Shown here piece by piece: positions 41,428-49,182 of a stretch of 49,182 bases of DNA. A program made the translations under genes and the position numbers. How positions within the stretch are numbered: the first letter of the stretch is position 1; every line of letters begins with the position of its first letter. Source of the stretch: an uncultured Bacilli bacterium (lineage in GTDB: Bacteria > Bacillota_I > Bacilli_A > RF39 > UBA660). The notes under the pieces are model-generated. The model was not told the DNA's origin, did not search any database, and saw nothing but the letters and a program-made list of their open reading frames with translations. The stretch lies in the NCBI GenBank assembly GCA_947585595.1, contig CANPXB010000009.1:1-49182 (forward strand). The letters run 5' to 3'.

Positions 41428-44365
41428 AATTTTCTAATTTTACACTAACTATCTTCGAAACACCTGACTCTTGCATTGTTACCCCATATAAAGCATCAGC
41501 ATATTCCATTGTTTTCTTTTTATGGGTAATTATCACAAATTGACTTTTTTCTTTACAAGATAGTAAGTAATTACCAAATGCTTCAACATTAACTTCATCT
41601 AATGCTGCTTCTACTTCATCTAAGATAACAAATGGTACTGGTTTAACATTTAAGATTGAGAAAAGTAAAGCAATCGCCGTTAAAGTTTTTTCTCCTCCTG
41701 AAAGTAAACCAATTGAATTTAATTTCTTTCCTGGTGGTACCGCTGATATTTCAATTCCTGTATTTAAAATATCTTCGGGATTAGTTAATTCTAAGATACC
41801 TTCGCCACCTTTAAATAACTTCTTAAAGACAACTTTAAATTCTTGTTTAATCTGTTCAAAAGTAGTTTCAAACTTCTCTTTCATTATCTCATCCATTTCT
41901 GAAATAACTTTAAGTAAACTACTTACTGATTCTTCTAAATCATTACGTTGATTAGTTAAGAACATATAACGATCATTAATTCTTTCATATTCAGCTATAC
42001 TACCAGTATTAACTTCTCCTAAAGTCTTAATTTTCGCTTTTAAATTACTAACTGTAATCTTAGCTGTTTCATAATCAACATCTAAATGATAAGTCTCTTT
42101 AGCTTTTTCATAAGTTAAATTATAATTTTCATTTAAACTAAGTAATAAACTATCTAATTTAACATCCATCTTACCCATTTTAATTTCTTCAATCTTTAAT
42201 TCATTTTGTTTTTGGGTAATCTTACTATTCATTTCTCTATAAGTTTTTTCTAAAGTATTAATTTCTTCATTTAATGAAGCTTTATCACTCTTTAATTTAT
42301 TAACTTCTTTAACTAAATTATCTTTATTACCTACTACTTCATAATAACGTTTAACGATATTTTCTAATTCTTTATCTAAAGTATTATTACTCTTATTAAC
42401 TGAACCATCAAGTTCATTATTCTTATTCTCATAAGTTTCTTTCATTTCATTTAAACGATTACTCTTTAAACCATATTCTTCTTTTAAAATAATACTTTCT
42501 CTTTGACTTTCTTCTAACATTAAAGCATTATTATCTATTTCTAAATTAACTTCTTTAATTTCTTTTTCTAATTTTTCTAAATTATCTTTTTTCTTATTTA
42601 AAGCTTTATTTAAACTATCAAGTTCATATTTTTGATTTAATAGTCCATTACTACTTTTTATATTACCACCTGTAATAGCACCCCCACTATATTGAATTTC
42701 TCCTTCTAAAGATACAATTTTATATTTATAATTTAATATTTTACCTACTTTATTTAATGTATCTATATTATCTACAACAATAACATTACCTAATTGATTT
42801 AAAACAATACTACGATACTTTTCATCATATCTTACTAAAGAATCGCCTGTTCCAATAAATCCATCTATCTCTTTAACTTTCGCTAAGTCTTCAAATACTA
42901 CATTACGTGGTTTAATAATTGATATCGGAAAGAAAGTTGCTCTACCTAAGCGATTCTCTTTTAAGTAATTAATTGCTTCTTTAGCACATACTTCACCATC
43001 AACAACTATAACATTACTATTAGCACCTAGTGATGTTTCAATTGCTGTTACATACTTTTCTGGTACTTCAATTAATTTCCCTAATACTCCATGAATACCT
43101 CTAAGTCTTATATTATTAATAACATTCTTAACACTATAAGGTAACTTCGTATCATTACTAATATTATCTTTAATAATCTCTATTTTATTAGTTAAATCCA
43201 TTACTTCACGTGTTTTATTATTAATCTCATTACTTAAACTAAAACGTTTATTCTTCGCTTCTTCTAACTTCTTCATTAATTCTCTGTTTTTTAATTCTTT
43301 AACTTCTAAATCTTGTTTTAAAGTATCTAAATCACTACTTAAAGAACTAATTGTATTTGTTAAATTTAAAACTTCTTCTTTTAAAGCTAGAATATTTTCT
43401 TGTAATTTATTATCATCTACTTCATACTTTTGTCTTTCTAAAGTAATTTGTTTCTGACTTTGTAAACTAGCTATTTCTGTTTGTAATTCATTTATTTTAT
43501 TAGTCTTTTCTTCTATTTCACTATCTAGTTTTATCGCTTTTAATTTTAATTCTTCTACTTTAGATGAATCTGTATTATTAGATGTATCTAAATCTCCTAC
43601 TTCTTCATTTAATCTCTTAATATGTTCTTTAACATTTAAATATTCTTCATTAATCTTTTCAATATCCGTAGCTATTAAAGCTATCTCTATATTTTCTAAA
43701 TCATCTCTATACTCTAAGTATTTTCTTGCTTTTTCTGATTGTTCTTTTAAAGGTTCTAAAGTAATTAATAATTCATCAATTAGTAAATTAACTCTTTCTA
43801 GGTTTTCATTAGTACGATCTAATTTACGAAAAGATTCTTCCTTACGTTTCTTATATTTTAATACTCCTGCTGCCTCTTCGAATATTACTCTTCGATCTTC
43901 TGGTTTATTATTAATAACATCAGCAACTGCTCCTTGCGAAATAATATTAAATGATTCCCTACCAGCTCCACTATCTAAGAATAAATCCGTTATATCTTTA
44001 AGTCTTACTTTACTATTATTAATATAGTATTCATTCTCTCCTGTTTTATAAACAACTCTTTTTATTTCTATTTCATTAAATTCACTATTTAAATAATAAT
44101 CACTATTATCAAATACTAAGCTAACACTTGCTCTTGTCTGACCACTACGTGTTTTAGAACCAGCAAAAATAACATCAATCATTGATGAATCTCCACGTAA
44201 AGCTTTAACTGATTGTTCACCTAAAACCCATCTAACTGCATCAACAATATTACTTTTACCAGATCCATTCGGACCTACAACACCCGTAATCCCTTTATCA
44301 ATATCTAACTCAATTTTATCGGCAAAAGATTTAAACCCATTTGCTCTAATACACTTCAAGTACAT
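41426..44365 (-). CDS. smc: Chromosome segregation ATPase SMC
   Basis: 979 residues. Walker A VVGPNGSGKSN (31-41), long coiled coils, hinge at about 410-560 (GVLGKLIEVPEKYVTAIETSLG ... GGAITGG), signature LSGGEKTLTAIALLFS and Walker B PFVILDEVEAALD near the C-terminus. About 200 residues shorter than Bacillus SMC (~1186), the loss being in the coiled coils, similar in length to mycoplasma SMC. Follows rnc by five bases. Confidence 0.96.
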   Translation of the reverse strand: MYLKCIRANGFKSFADKIELDIDKGITGVVGPNGSGKSNIVDAVRWVLGEQSVKALRGDSSMIDVIFAGSKTRSGQTRASVSLVFDNSDYYLNSEFNEIEIKRVVYKTGENEYYINNSKVRLKDITDLFLDSGAGRESFNIISQGAVADVINNKPEDRRVIFEEAAGVLKYKKRKEESFRKLDRTNENLERVNLLIDELLITLEPLKEQSEKARKYLEYRDDLENIEIALIATDIEKINEEYLNVKEHIKRLNEEVGDLDTSNNTDSSKVEELKLKAIKLDSEIEEKTNKINELQTEIASLQSQKQITLERQKYEVDDNKLQENILALKEEVLNLTNTISSLSSDLDTLKQDLEVKELKNRELMKKLEEAKNKRFSLSNEINNKTREVMDLTNKIEIIKDNISNDTKLPYSVKNVINNIRLRGIHGVLGKLIEVPEKYVTAIETSLGANSNVIVVDGEVCAKEAINYLKENRLGRATFFPISIIKPRNVVFEDLAKVKEIDGFIGTGDSLVRYDEKYRSIVLNQLGNVIVVDNIDTLNKVGKILNYKYKIVSLEGEIQYSGGAITGGNIKSSNGLLNQKYELDSLNKALNKKKDNLEKLEKEIKEVNLEIDNNALMLEESQRESIILKEEYGLKSNRLNEMKETYENKNNELDGSVNKSNNTLDKELENIVKRYYEVVGNKDNLVKEVNKLKSDKASLNEEINTLEKTYREMNSKITQKQNELKIEEIKMGKMDVKLDSLLLSLNENYNLTYEKAKETYHLDVDYETAKITVSNLKAKIKTLGEVNTGSIAEYERINDRYMFLTNQRNDLEESVSSLLKVISEMDEIMKEKFETTFEQIKQEFKVVFKKLFKGGEGILELTNPEDILNTGIEISAVPPGKKLNSIGLLSGGEKTLTAIALLFSILNVKPVPFVILDEVEAALDEVNVEAFGNYLLSCKEKSQFVIITHKKKTMEYADALYGVTMQESGVSKIVSVKLEN

Positions 44366-44370
44366 TTAAA

Positions 44371-45024
44371 TCACCTAATTTTCGCTTGTTTATTATAGGC
44401 ATCAAGTGCTGCCCTTTGCTCAGCTTCTTTCTTTGACTTTCCACTACCTCTACCATAGATAATATCATCAATTACTACTTCAACATAAAATACCTTATCA
44501 TGAGCAGGTCCTTCTTCACCTACCAAACGATATTCTAAAGATTTCTTAGTTGTTTGAACTAATTCTTGTAATTTACTTTTATAATCACCTAAAAACATAT
44601 TATGATTCTGAATACAAGGAACAATAACTTCATCAAAAACTTTTTTTGCTGCTTCTAATCCTTGATCTAAATAAATACAACCCATAACACTTTCAAACAT
44701 ATCTGCAATAATCGTTTCATTAATATTATTTAACTGACCATGTCCAACTCTAATATAAGGTTTAAAATTAAGAACTTCAGCATATTTAGCACATGCACTC
44801 TCACAAACATATGAAGCTCTAGTCTTACTCATATCTCCTTCAGACAACTCCATATTATTATAAAGATAATCACTAGTTAAGATTTGTAAAACTGCATCTC
44901 CTAAAAATTCTAATCTTTCATAGTTTTCACATTCATGTTCATTAGAATAAGATGAATGCGTTAATGCTCTTAATAATAATTCTTTATCATTAATATAAAT
45001 TCCATACTTTTCTAGAAAATCCAT
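44371..45024 (-). CDS. rnc: Ribonuclease III
   Basis: 217 residues. The RNase III signature NYERLEFLGDAVLQ (about 39-52) with its acidic residues, a second acidic site (ADMFESVMGCIYLDQG), and a C-terminal double-stranded-RNA-binding domain (KSKLQELVQ ... GRGSGKSKKEAEQRAALDAY). Processes rRNA and duplex RNA. rnc-smc is the usual Firmicutes order. Confidence 0.96.
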   Translation of the reverse strand: MDFLEKYGIYINDKELLLRALTHSSYSNEHECENYERLEFLGDAVLQILTSDYLYNNMELSEGDMSKTRASYVCESACAKYAEVLNFKPYIRVGHGQLNNINETIIADMFESVMGCIYLDQGLEAAKKVFDEVIVPCIQNHNMFLGDYKSKLQELVQTTKKSLEYRLVGEEGPAHDKVFYVEVVIDDIIYGRGSGKSKKEAEQRAALDAYNKQAKIR

Positions 45025-45039
45025 ATTATCACCTTTTTC

Positions 45040-45048
45040 ATTATATCA
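45040..45048 (-). promoter_or_regulatory. Extended -10 promoter of rnc-smc
   Basis: TGATATAAT on the minus strand, 16 bases before the rnc start; GGTGAT is the ribosome-binding site. Confidence 0.55.
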
Positions 45049-45090
45049 AATCTAATTAATATTTACTAGTAATAAACCATACGAATAAAA

Positions 45091-45119
45091 TTTACAAAAG
45101 AAATAAAATATAGTAAAAT
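45091..45119 (+). promoter_or_regulatory. Promoter of the ZnuA-like lipoprotein gene
   Basis: TTTACA (45091-45096), 17-base spacer, TAAAAT (45114-45119); then GGAGG and ATG at 45154. Confidence 0.65.
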
Positions 45120-45153
45120 TATTATGTTATATAAATTATATACGGAGGAATAA

Positions 45154-46023
45154 ATGAAAAAGAAAATTATCTATTTATTATTAATTTGTTTAATAACTTT
45201 AACTTGTACTGGTTGTTTTGAATCAGATGAATTAAAAGGTTCTAATATTACTACTACAGTATATCCTATTGAATATATTGTTACTAGATTATATGATGAT
45301 GGTAAAATAACAAGTATCTACCCTAATGATACTGATGTAACTAATTATAAATTAACTGATAAACAATTAAATGATATAGCTAAATCAACTATGATCTTTG
45401 TCTATAATGGTTCTAGTGATGAAAAAGAAATAGCTAAAGCTTTAGTTAATAAGAATAAAGATATTCAACCTATTGGTGCTTCATATAATTATAAATATGG
45501 TGTTGAAGAACTATGGTTAAGTCCTAATAACTATTTAATGATGGCTGATAATATTAAAACTAGATTAAAAGAATTAAGTACTTCTAAATATGCTGCTGAT
45601 GAAATCGAAAAGAATTATGCTTCTTTAGAAGAAGACTTATCAACTTTAGATGCTAACTTAAGAAATATTGCAAGTAGTGCTAAAAATAATGATAAAGGAA
45701 CTATTATTATTGCCTATAATTCATTAGGATTCTTAGAAAAATATGGTTTCGATGTAATAAATATTTCTAGTGAAAATAATATTACAACCAGTATTAAAAA
45801 TAAATTTAAAAATAAAACATATAAATATATCTTTGTTGATGATAAAAACAATGTTTCTGATAGCGTTAAAGATTTAGTTGATAACTATAATGCTGAATTA
45901 GTTGAAATAAATACGATGAGTACTTTAACTGATGAAGAAAGAAGTAACAATGATAATTACTTAACTATTATGAAAGACTTTATTAATAACTTATCTAATA
46001 TAGTCTTAAGTGAAGAAGAATAA
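45154..46023 (+). CDS. ZnuA-like metal-ABC-transporter binding lipoprotein, ligand histidines missing
   Basis: 289 residues. Lipoprotein signal with lipobox ending TGC (Cys 21). The fold pattern follows zinc/manganese-binding proteins: TTTVYPIEYIVTRL, NYKLTDKQLNDIAKSTMIFVYNG, EELWLSPNNYLMMADNI, then IIAYNSLGFLEKYGFDVI. In true ZnuA these positions have His (PHxYEP, PHxWLSP, AHxAFGYL); here they are Asn, Glu and Asn. Metal binding is thus doubtful. No permease or ATPase gene adjoins it. Confidence 0.75.
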   Translation: MKKKIIYLLLICLITLTCTGCFESDELKGSNITTTVYPIEYIVTRLYDDGKITSIYPNDTDVTNYKLTDKQLNDIAKSTMIFVYNGSSDEKEIAKALVNKNKDIQPIGASYNYKYGVEELWLSPNNYLMMADNIKTRLKELSTSKYAADEIEKNYASLEEDLSTLDANLRNIASSAKNNDKGTIIIAYNSLGFLEKYGFDVINISSENNITTSIKNKFKNKTYKYIFVDDKNNVSDSVKDLVDNYNAELVEINTMSTLTDEERSNNDNYLTIMKDFINNLSNIVLSEEE

Positions 46024-46045
46024 AACCCCACTATTGTGAGGTTTT
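46022..46045. terminator. Terminator shared by convergent genes
   Basis: AAAACCCCAC / GTGAGGTTTT stem followed by ATTTTT; serves the lipoprotein gene and the convergent unknown gene. Confidence 0.8.
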
Positions 46046-46678
46046 ATTTTTAAATTTTTTCGTAATCTTATCAAGTATTGTTACTTCTTTCTTCTTTTCT
46101 ATACATAGAACAACATAACTACCTTTACTTATTACATGGTATTTCACGTCTTCTCTAATTAAACCTTTATCATGTAAATACTTTAAACCACGTTTTAAAA
46201 GTTCTTGAGTATCACCTACTTCTTCCCCATTTAATGATTCAATAACATAGTAATCACTAAATATTGTACTTTTAAAACATCCATTAAGATCATCATATAC
46301 TTCATTAATCTTATCATCTGGTATTAAAGGTATTGAATAACCAAGTTCATTTCTTTTAAGACTTATCATATCTCTTAAATCATCTATCTTATGTTCTAAT
46401 ACTTCACTATTACCATTACTAGTTAAAGTAAGTGTAATAATTAAACTACTTAAATGATAATCACTATAATCTTTACATTCATTAAAATCAATAATTATAT
46501 CAGAAGCTAATAACTTATTTAATAACTTATTATTTGCTTTAACAAAATCATTATCACCAAAACCTTGATTAATTAAAGATAAATAATAATTCATTAAAAC
46601 TTTATTTTTATATAATCTTGCTAAAAAGATAATATCTCTAACTTGAACATATATCTTATCATTAACAACAACTTTCAT
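46031..46678 (-). CDS. Unknown protein (215 aa)
   Basis: Soluble, mixed alpha/beta, no signal peptide or membrane helix, no motif recognised. It ends in a basic tail (KKKEVTILDKITKKFKNKTSQ). A -10 box (TATAAT, 46713-46718 complement) lies upstream. Confidence 0.65.
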   Translation of the reverse strand: MKVVVNDKIYVQVRDIIFLARLYKNKVLMNYYLSLINQGFGDNDFVKANNKLLNKLLASDIIIDFNECKDYSDYHLSSLIITLTLTSNGNSEVLEHKIDDLRDMISLKRNELGYSIPLIPDDKINEVYDDLNGCFKSTIFSDYYVIESLNGEEVGDTQELLKRGLKYLHDKGLIREDVKYHVISKGSYVVLCIEKKKEVTILDKITKKFKNKTSQ

Positions 46679-46760
46679 TTCTTACACCCCATTTCCACAC
46701 AAAAAAACTCTTATTATAGAACCTATAATAATTACGAAAAACAAACTAAATTAAATAATT

Positions 46761-46823
46761 CTAAAGACACCCAAGAGGAATATCTTTTTCCTTATTCGAG
46801 TTATAATCATCATTATCTAGCAT
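46761..46823 (-). CDS. Possible 20-residue peptide gene
   Basis: Between two larger minus-strand genes. GGGAGG is placed 7 bases before ATG 46823; the peptide starts MLDNDDYNSNKEK and ends DIPLGCL, then TAG. Acidic head and a Cys near the end. No promoter or homologue is evident; the strong Shine-Dalgarno is the only support. The rest of this 220-base gap shows nothing else. Confidence 0.3.
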   Translation of the reverse strand: MLDNDDYNSNKEKDIPLGCL

Positions 46824-46899
46824 ATATATTCCTCCCTTCAAACTACTTTTAACCTAACATAATATGTTATTTAATGCAACCCTCTAAAAAGATTTTATG

Positions 46900-47556
46900 T
46901 CAATAATTAACAGATATAATATCTGTAAAATAATTAGTTCCGACTCTTTCTTGTAACTCACTATCATAAATAACTCGACTCGTAATTAAACTAATTTTAG
47001 TTAAACCACTACCTCCACCACTGTAAGATACATGAGCAACATTAATAACTTCTTCTTTATAATCAACATCACATATAATTCCAATATGTCCTTCCATATA
47101 AGCTAAATCACCTATTTTAACTATATTAATAATATCTTCATCATTTATTTTAAAAACCTCTCCTATTTGTAAAAAATCATGACTATTTAATGAATAATCT
47201 AAATCAGGTTTACTAATATATTTACTTAAATCATATCCCGCATTAACTAAACACCAAGTAACAAAACCAGAACAATCTAATGATTTAGGATAGTACTCCC
47301 CAACTAAATAGTAATCACTACCATAATCTTTAATAACTTCTAAACTTCCCCAGTACCGATCTAATCCTAATAACTGTTCTTTTAACTTATTATGTCCTCC
47401 ACCCCAAAAATAAGGTAATTTAGGAAACTTACTTACCATATAAAAAGCTAATTTACCTACTTTTATATTTACATCTATATCACTATTAACTATTTTATTA
47501 AAATCCCCTTCATACTCCTTATAATCATAATACTCTGTAATATATTCTCTTTTCAT
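46900..47556 (-). CDS. NlpC/P60-family hydrolase
   Basis: About 218 residues. Catalytic Cys in KSLDCSGFVTW, His in GDLAYMEGHIGIICD and a third polar residue in INVAHVS form the NlpC/P60 triad. Such enzymes usually cut cell-wall peptides, but no signal peptide is clear. The start is unsure: none of the candidates (47556, 47580 or TTG 47604) has a ribosome-binding site, and a -10-like TGGTATAAA sits right against the ATG at 47580, so a leaderless message is possible. Confidence 0.8.
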   Translation of the reverse strand: MKREYITEYYDYKEYEGDFNKIVNSDIDVNIKVGKLAFYMVSKFPKLPYFWGGGHNKLKEQLLGLDRYWGSLEVIKDYGSDYYLVGEYYPKSLDCSGFVTWCLVNAGYDLSKYISKPDLDYSLNSHDFLQIGEVFKINDEDIINIVKIGDLAYMEGHIGIICDVDYKEEVINVAHVSYSGGGSGLTKISLITSRVIYDSELQERVGTNYFTDIISVNY

Positions 47557-47635
47557 TAGTAAAATATATTCAATTATCATAATTTTATACCAGAACAAAA
47601 GCAAAATAAATAATTAAAATTATTATATTTTACAT

Positions 47636-47718
47636 TAAGAAACCTCACGATTTCTTTTTCTTGTTTCATTGGAGTCTCCTCCTCCACAAGCCTAACTTCC
47701 GATGGTCGCCACCGTACA
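47636..47718 (-). ncRNA. omega-RNA scaffold / right end of the tnpB element
   Basis: Immediately downstream of tnpB, where IS200/IS605 elements encode the guide RNA. Stem TGGAG / CTCCA, conserved blocks CATCGGAAGTTAGGCTTG and GTGAGGTTTCTTA; the guide would start after TTTCTTA (below 47636). Conserved in the orphan copy at 31741-31823. Confidence 0.65.
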
Positions 47719-47766
47719 ATACTTTTATTTTTTTATTTATTTGTTATTTATTATTTCTTTTATTCT

Positions 47767-48903
47767 TTAATTTGTTTGATAACTTCTAAATAATCCTTCA
47801 ATCATTATATTTATACTCGCATTTATATCTCTATCTATTTCTAATCCACAATTTCTACATATATACTTTCTTCTACTTAGACTTTTCATTTCTACTTCTT
47901 TATGATTACATCTTGAACATATCTGACTACTGGCATAGTATCTATTTACTTGATAGAATTTCTTACCGAGCCATTTACATTTATACTTGAGTCTATTTAT
48001 AATGTCACTCATTGTAGAATTAGTAATAGATTTTCTTAGATACTTTTTGGATTCTTCAATCATTTTTTTAATACTTAAATCTTCACTTATTATAATGTCA
48101 TAATCTTTGGTTATTTTACTTACTATTTCTTCATTAGTTTTAATACGAGCATTTTTAAGTTTTCTATATATTTCTTCTAATTTGATTTTAGTCTTATAGA
48201 AGTTATTACTTCCTTTTATTTTTCTAGATAAATCTCTTTGTAGTCTTTTTATTCTTCTTTCATATTTATTTAAATAATTTGGATTACCATAAGAAATACC
48301 ATCACTTGTAGTTACTAAACTTTTTATACCTACATCTATTCCGACTACACTTGAAGGTATTATTTCTTTTATATCTAAATACTCTTCAACACATACTGAT
48401 ACATAGTATTTGTTTGCTACCTTAGAAATAGTAGCATTAAGAATTCTTCCATTAATTTTATTTAAGTTTCTATAACCTCTTATTTTTACTTCTTTTAGTT
48501 TAGGCAAAGTTATATTGTTATTTATTAAATCTAATTTTATATTTTCATATATTTTATTCTTATATTTATTTTTTACATAGCATGTACGATAGCTATCCTT
48601 TACTCCTTTTGCTTTAAATTTAGGATAATTTCCTTTCTTAGTAAAATATCTTTGAAATCCATTATCTAAATCAAATAAAGAACATCTTAAAGCACAGACA
48701 TCTACTTCCTTTAAAAATGGGTAGGTAATAGTTAAAGATGGGACTTGCTTGCTTAAATCATATTTGGACAAAAAAATATTATCTTTTTTCTTATCTAACA
48801 TATAGTTATAAATAAACCTAGAACAACCAAGAGTTTTATTAATTAACTCTTTTTGTTTGTAATTAGGATACAATCTAAATTTATAAGCTTTATTAATAAT
48901 CAT
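47767..48903 (-). CDS. tnpB: TnpB RNA-guided nuclease (IS200/IS605 group)
   Basis: 378 residues, full length. RuvC residues D190 (VGIDVG), E274 (IISEDLS) and D359 (DRDINAS) are intact, with the zinc ribbon C329, C332, C349, C352. N-terminal KAYKFRLYPNYKQKELI is typical. AGGGG is 9 bases before ATG 48903; the ATG at 48909 is too close. No tnpA is present, so movement would need a transposase elsewhere. The promoter carries an SOS-like box. Confidence 0.95.
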   Translation of the reverse strand: MIINKAYKFRLYPNYKQKELINKTLGCSRFIYNYMLDKKKDNIFLSKYDLSKQVPSLTITYPFLKEVDVCALRCSLFDLDNGFQRYFTKKGNYPKFKAKGVKDSYRTCYVKNKYKNKIYENIKLDLINNNITLPKLKEVKIRGYRNLNKINGRILNATISKVANKYYVSVCVEEYLDIKEIIPSSVVGIDVGIKSLVTTSDGISYGNPNYLNKYERRIKRLQRDLSRKIKGSNNFYKTKIKLEEIYRKLKNARIKTNEEIVSKITKDYDIIISEDLSIKKMIEESKKYLRKSITNSTMSDIINRLKYKCKWLGKKFYQVNRYYASSQICSRCNHKEVEMKSLSRRKYICRNCGLEIDRDINASINIMIEGLFRSYQTN

Positions 48904-48925
48904 AACCATCTTCCCCTGTAAGATA

Positions 48926-48955
48926 ATTATACAATAACGAACTAGTGTTCGTCAA
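48926..48955 (-). promoter_or_regulatory. Promoter with LexA/SOS-like box for tnpB
   Basis: TTGACG (48950-48955) and TATAAT (48926-48931) with an 18-base spacer. CGAACTAGTGTTCG (48938-48951) matches the Bacillus SOS box at 13 of 14 positions and contains the full GAAC-N4-GTTC core. Confidence 0.7.
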
Positions 48956-48992
48956 TATATTTTCAATGTTTTTTATGAACTTTCCTATAAGA

Positions 48993-49019
48993 CAAAAAAA
49001 CTTCGGATTATTCCGAAGT
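48993..49019 (-). terminator. Terminator of the tRNA-Ser gene
   Basis: ACTTCGGA / TCCGAAGT stem followed by seven T on the minus strand, 12 bases after the tRNA. Confidence 0.85.
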
Positions 49020-49031
49020 AAATTTATATAA

Positions 49032-49122
49032 TGGCGGAGCAGGAGAGATTTGAACTCTCGCGCCAGTTACCCGACCTACACCCTTAGCAGGGGCGCCTCT
49101 TCAGCCTCTTGAGTACTACTCC
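49032..49122 (-). tRNA. tRNA-Ser(GCU)
   Basis: 91 bases including encoded CCA. Acceptor stem GGAGTAG / CTGCTCC, T loop GTTCAAATC, a long variable arm as in class II tRNAs, and anticodon GCT (complement 49086-49088), reading AGC/AGU serine codons. Confidence 0.95.
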
Positions 49123-49130
49123 ATTTTTGG

Positions 49131-49136
49131 ATTATA
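49131..49136 (-). promoter_or_regulatory. -10 box of the tRNA-Ser gene
   Basis: TATAAT on the minus strand nine bases before the tRNA; no clear -35 in view. Confidence 0.45.
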
Positions 49137-49182
49137 CACACTGCATCCGTACTTATAATATTATCGTAATTGTTTTATGATG

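Noticed and set aside
41426-44365. SMC as a truncated pseudogene
   Set aside because: All head and hinge motifs are intact; only the coiled coils are short, as in mycoplasmas.
46643-46852. 69-aa plus-strand ORF in the gap before the unknown gene
   Set aside because: No ribosome-binding site; composition reflects AT-rich intergenic DNA and overlaps a -10 box of the minus strand.
1-49182. Mycoplasma genetic code (TGA = Trp)
   Set aside because: rel and tadB end in TGA at ATGA overlaps with the following gene, and tryptophan is coded by TGG throughout.

Overview
The window looks like a chromosomal segment of an uncultured, very AT-rich gut member of the Bacilli (RF39-like, between Bacillota and Mollicutes). 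Reasons: extreme AT bias, the Bacillus-type order radC-mreC-mreD-spoIVFA-spoIVFB-rplU-prp-rpmA-obg, rel-dtd adjacency, a ribosomal protein L27 made with a Prp-cleaved N-terminal extension, and a mycoplasma-sized SMC. TGA is a stop (rel/dtd and tadB/tadC ATGA overlaps), so the code is the standard bacterial one, not the Mollicutes code 4. The placement is inference from gene content, not from a phylogeny.

Layout: 1-5.3 kb (minus) holds the start of a secreted protein, two unknown membrane-anchored proteins, dtd, a Rel protein with a degraded hydrolase motif and a ComN-like gene. 5.4-6.7 kb (plus) is a SpoVB-like flippase that seems to start at ACG. 6.7-9.2 kb is accessory: a beta-helix-type secreted protein with a rearranged 5' end, and an Rpn nuclease gene with an internal in-frame start plus a free-standing copy of the same C-terminal segment. 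9.2-13 kb has a Fic protein, two unknown proteins with weak sigma-region-4-like segments, and a Bro-N/DinD-like gene behind an SOS-box promoter. 13-16.8 kb is a minimal Tad-type set (TadZ/A/B/C). 16.9-24.2 kb carries three InlB-B-repeat proteins, two of them a tandem duplication including terminator and promoter. 24.4-29.5 kb has an FAD dehydrogenase and a 1210-residue sigma-70-family protein whose last ~930 residues look like a string of extra helix-turn-helix units.

29.5-32.5 kb is the strangest part: an array of ~27-bp palindromes in alternating doublets and singlets, beside a YhcG/DUF1016 nuclease gene that contains an identical palindrome in its own coding sequence. It is followed by two copies of a small module resembling a type I toxin-antitoxin locus (two overlapping tiny ORFs, the second a membrane peptide; a possible SD-masking hairpin; opposite-strand small RNAs with good promoters and terminators). 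One copy is interrupted by an orphan omega-RNA/right-end element 92% identical to the sequence downstream of the tnpB at 47.8-48.9 kb.

32.5-45 kb is mostly core: a possible zincin, GNAT, obg, rpmA-prp-rplU with leader, a transglutaminase-like protein, SpoIVFB/SpoIVFA-like pair, MreD, MreC, RadC, a SPOR protein, SMC and RNase III. 45-49 kb has a ZnuA-like lipoprotein lacking the usual histidines, an unknown protein, a possible 20-residue peptide gene, an NlpC/P60 hydrolase, tnpB behind a second SOS-box promoter, and tRNA-Ser(GCU). All calls are by reading alone; no database search was run.
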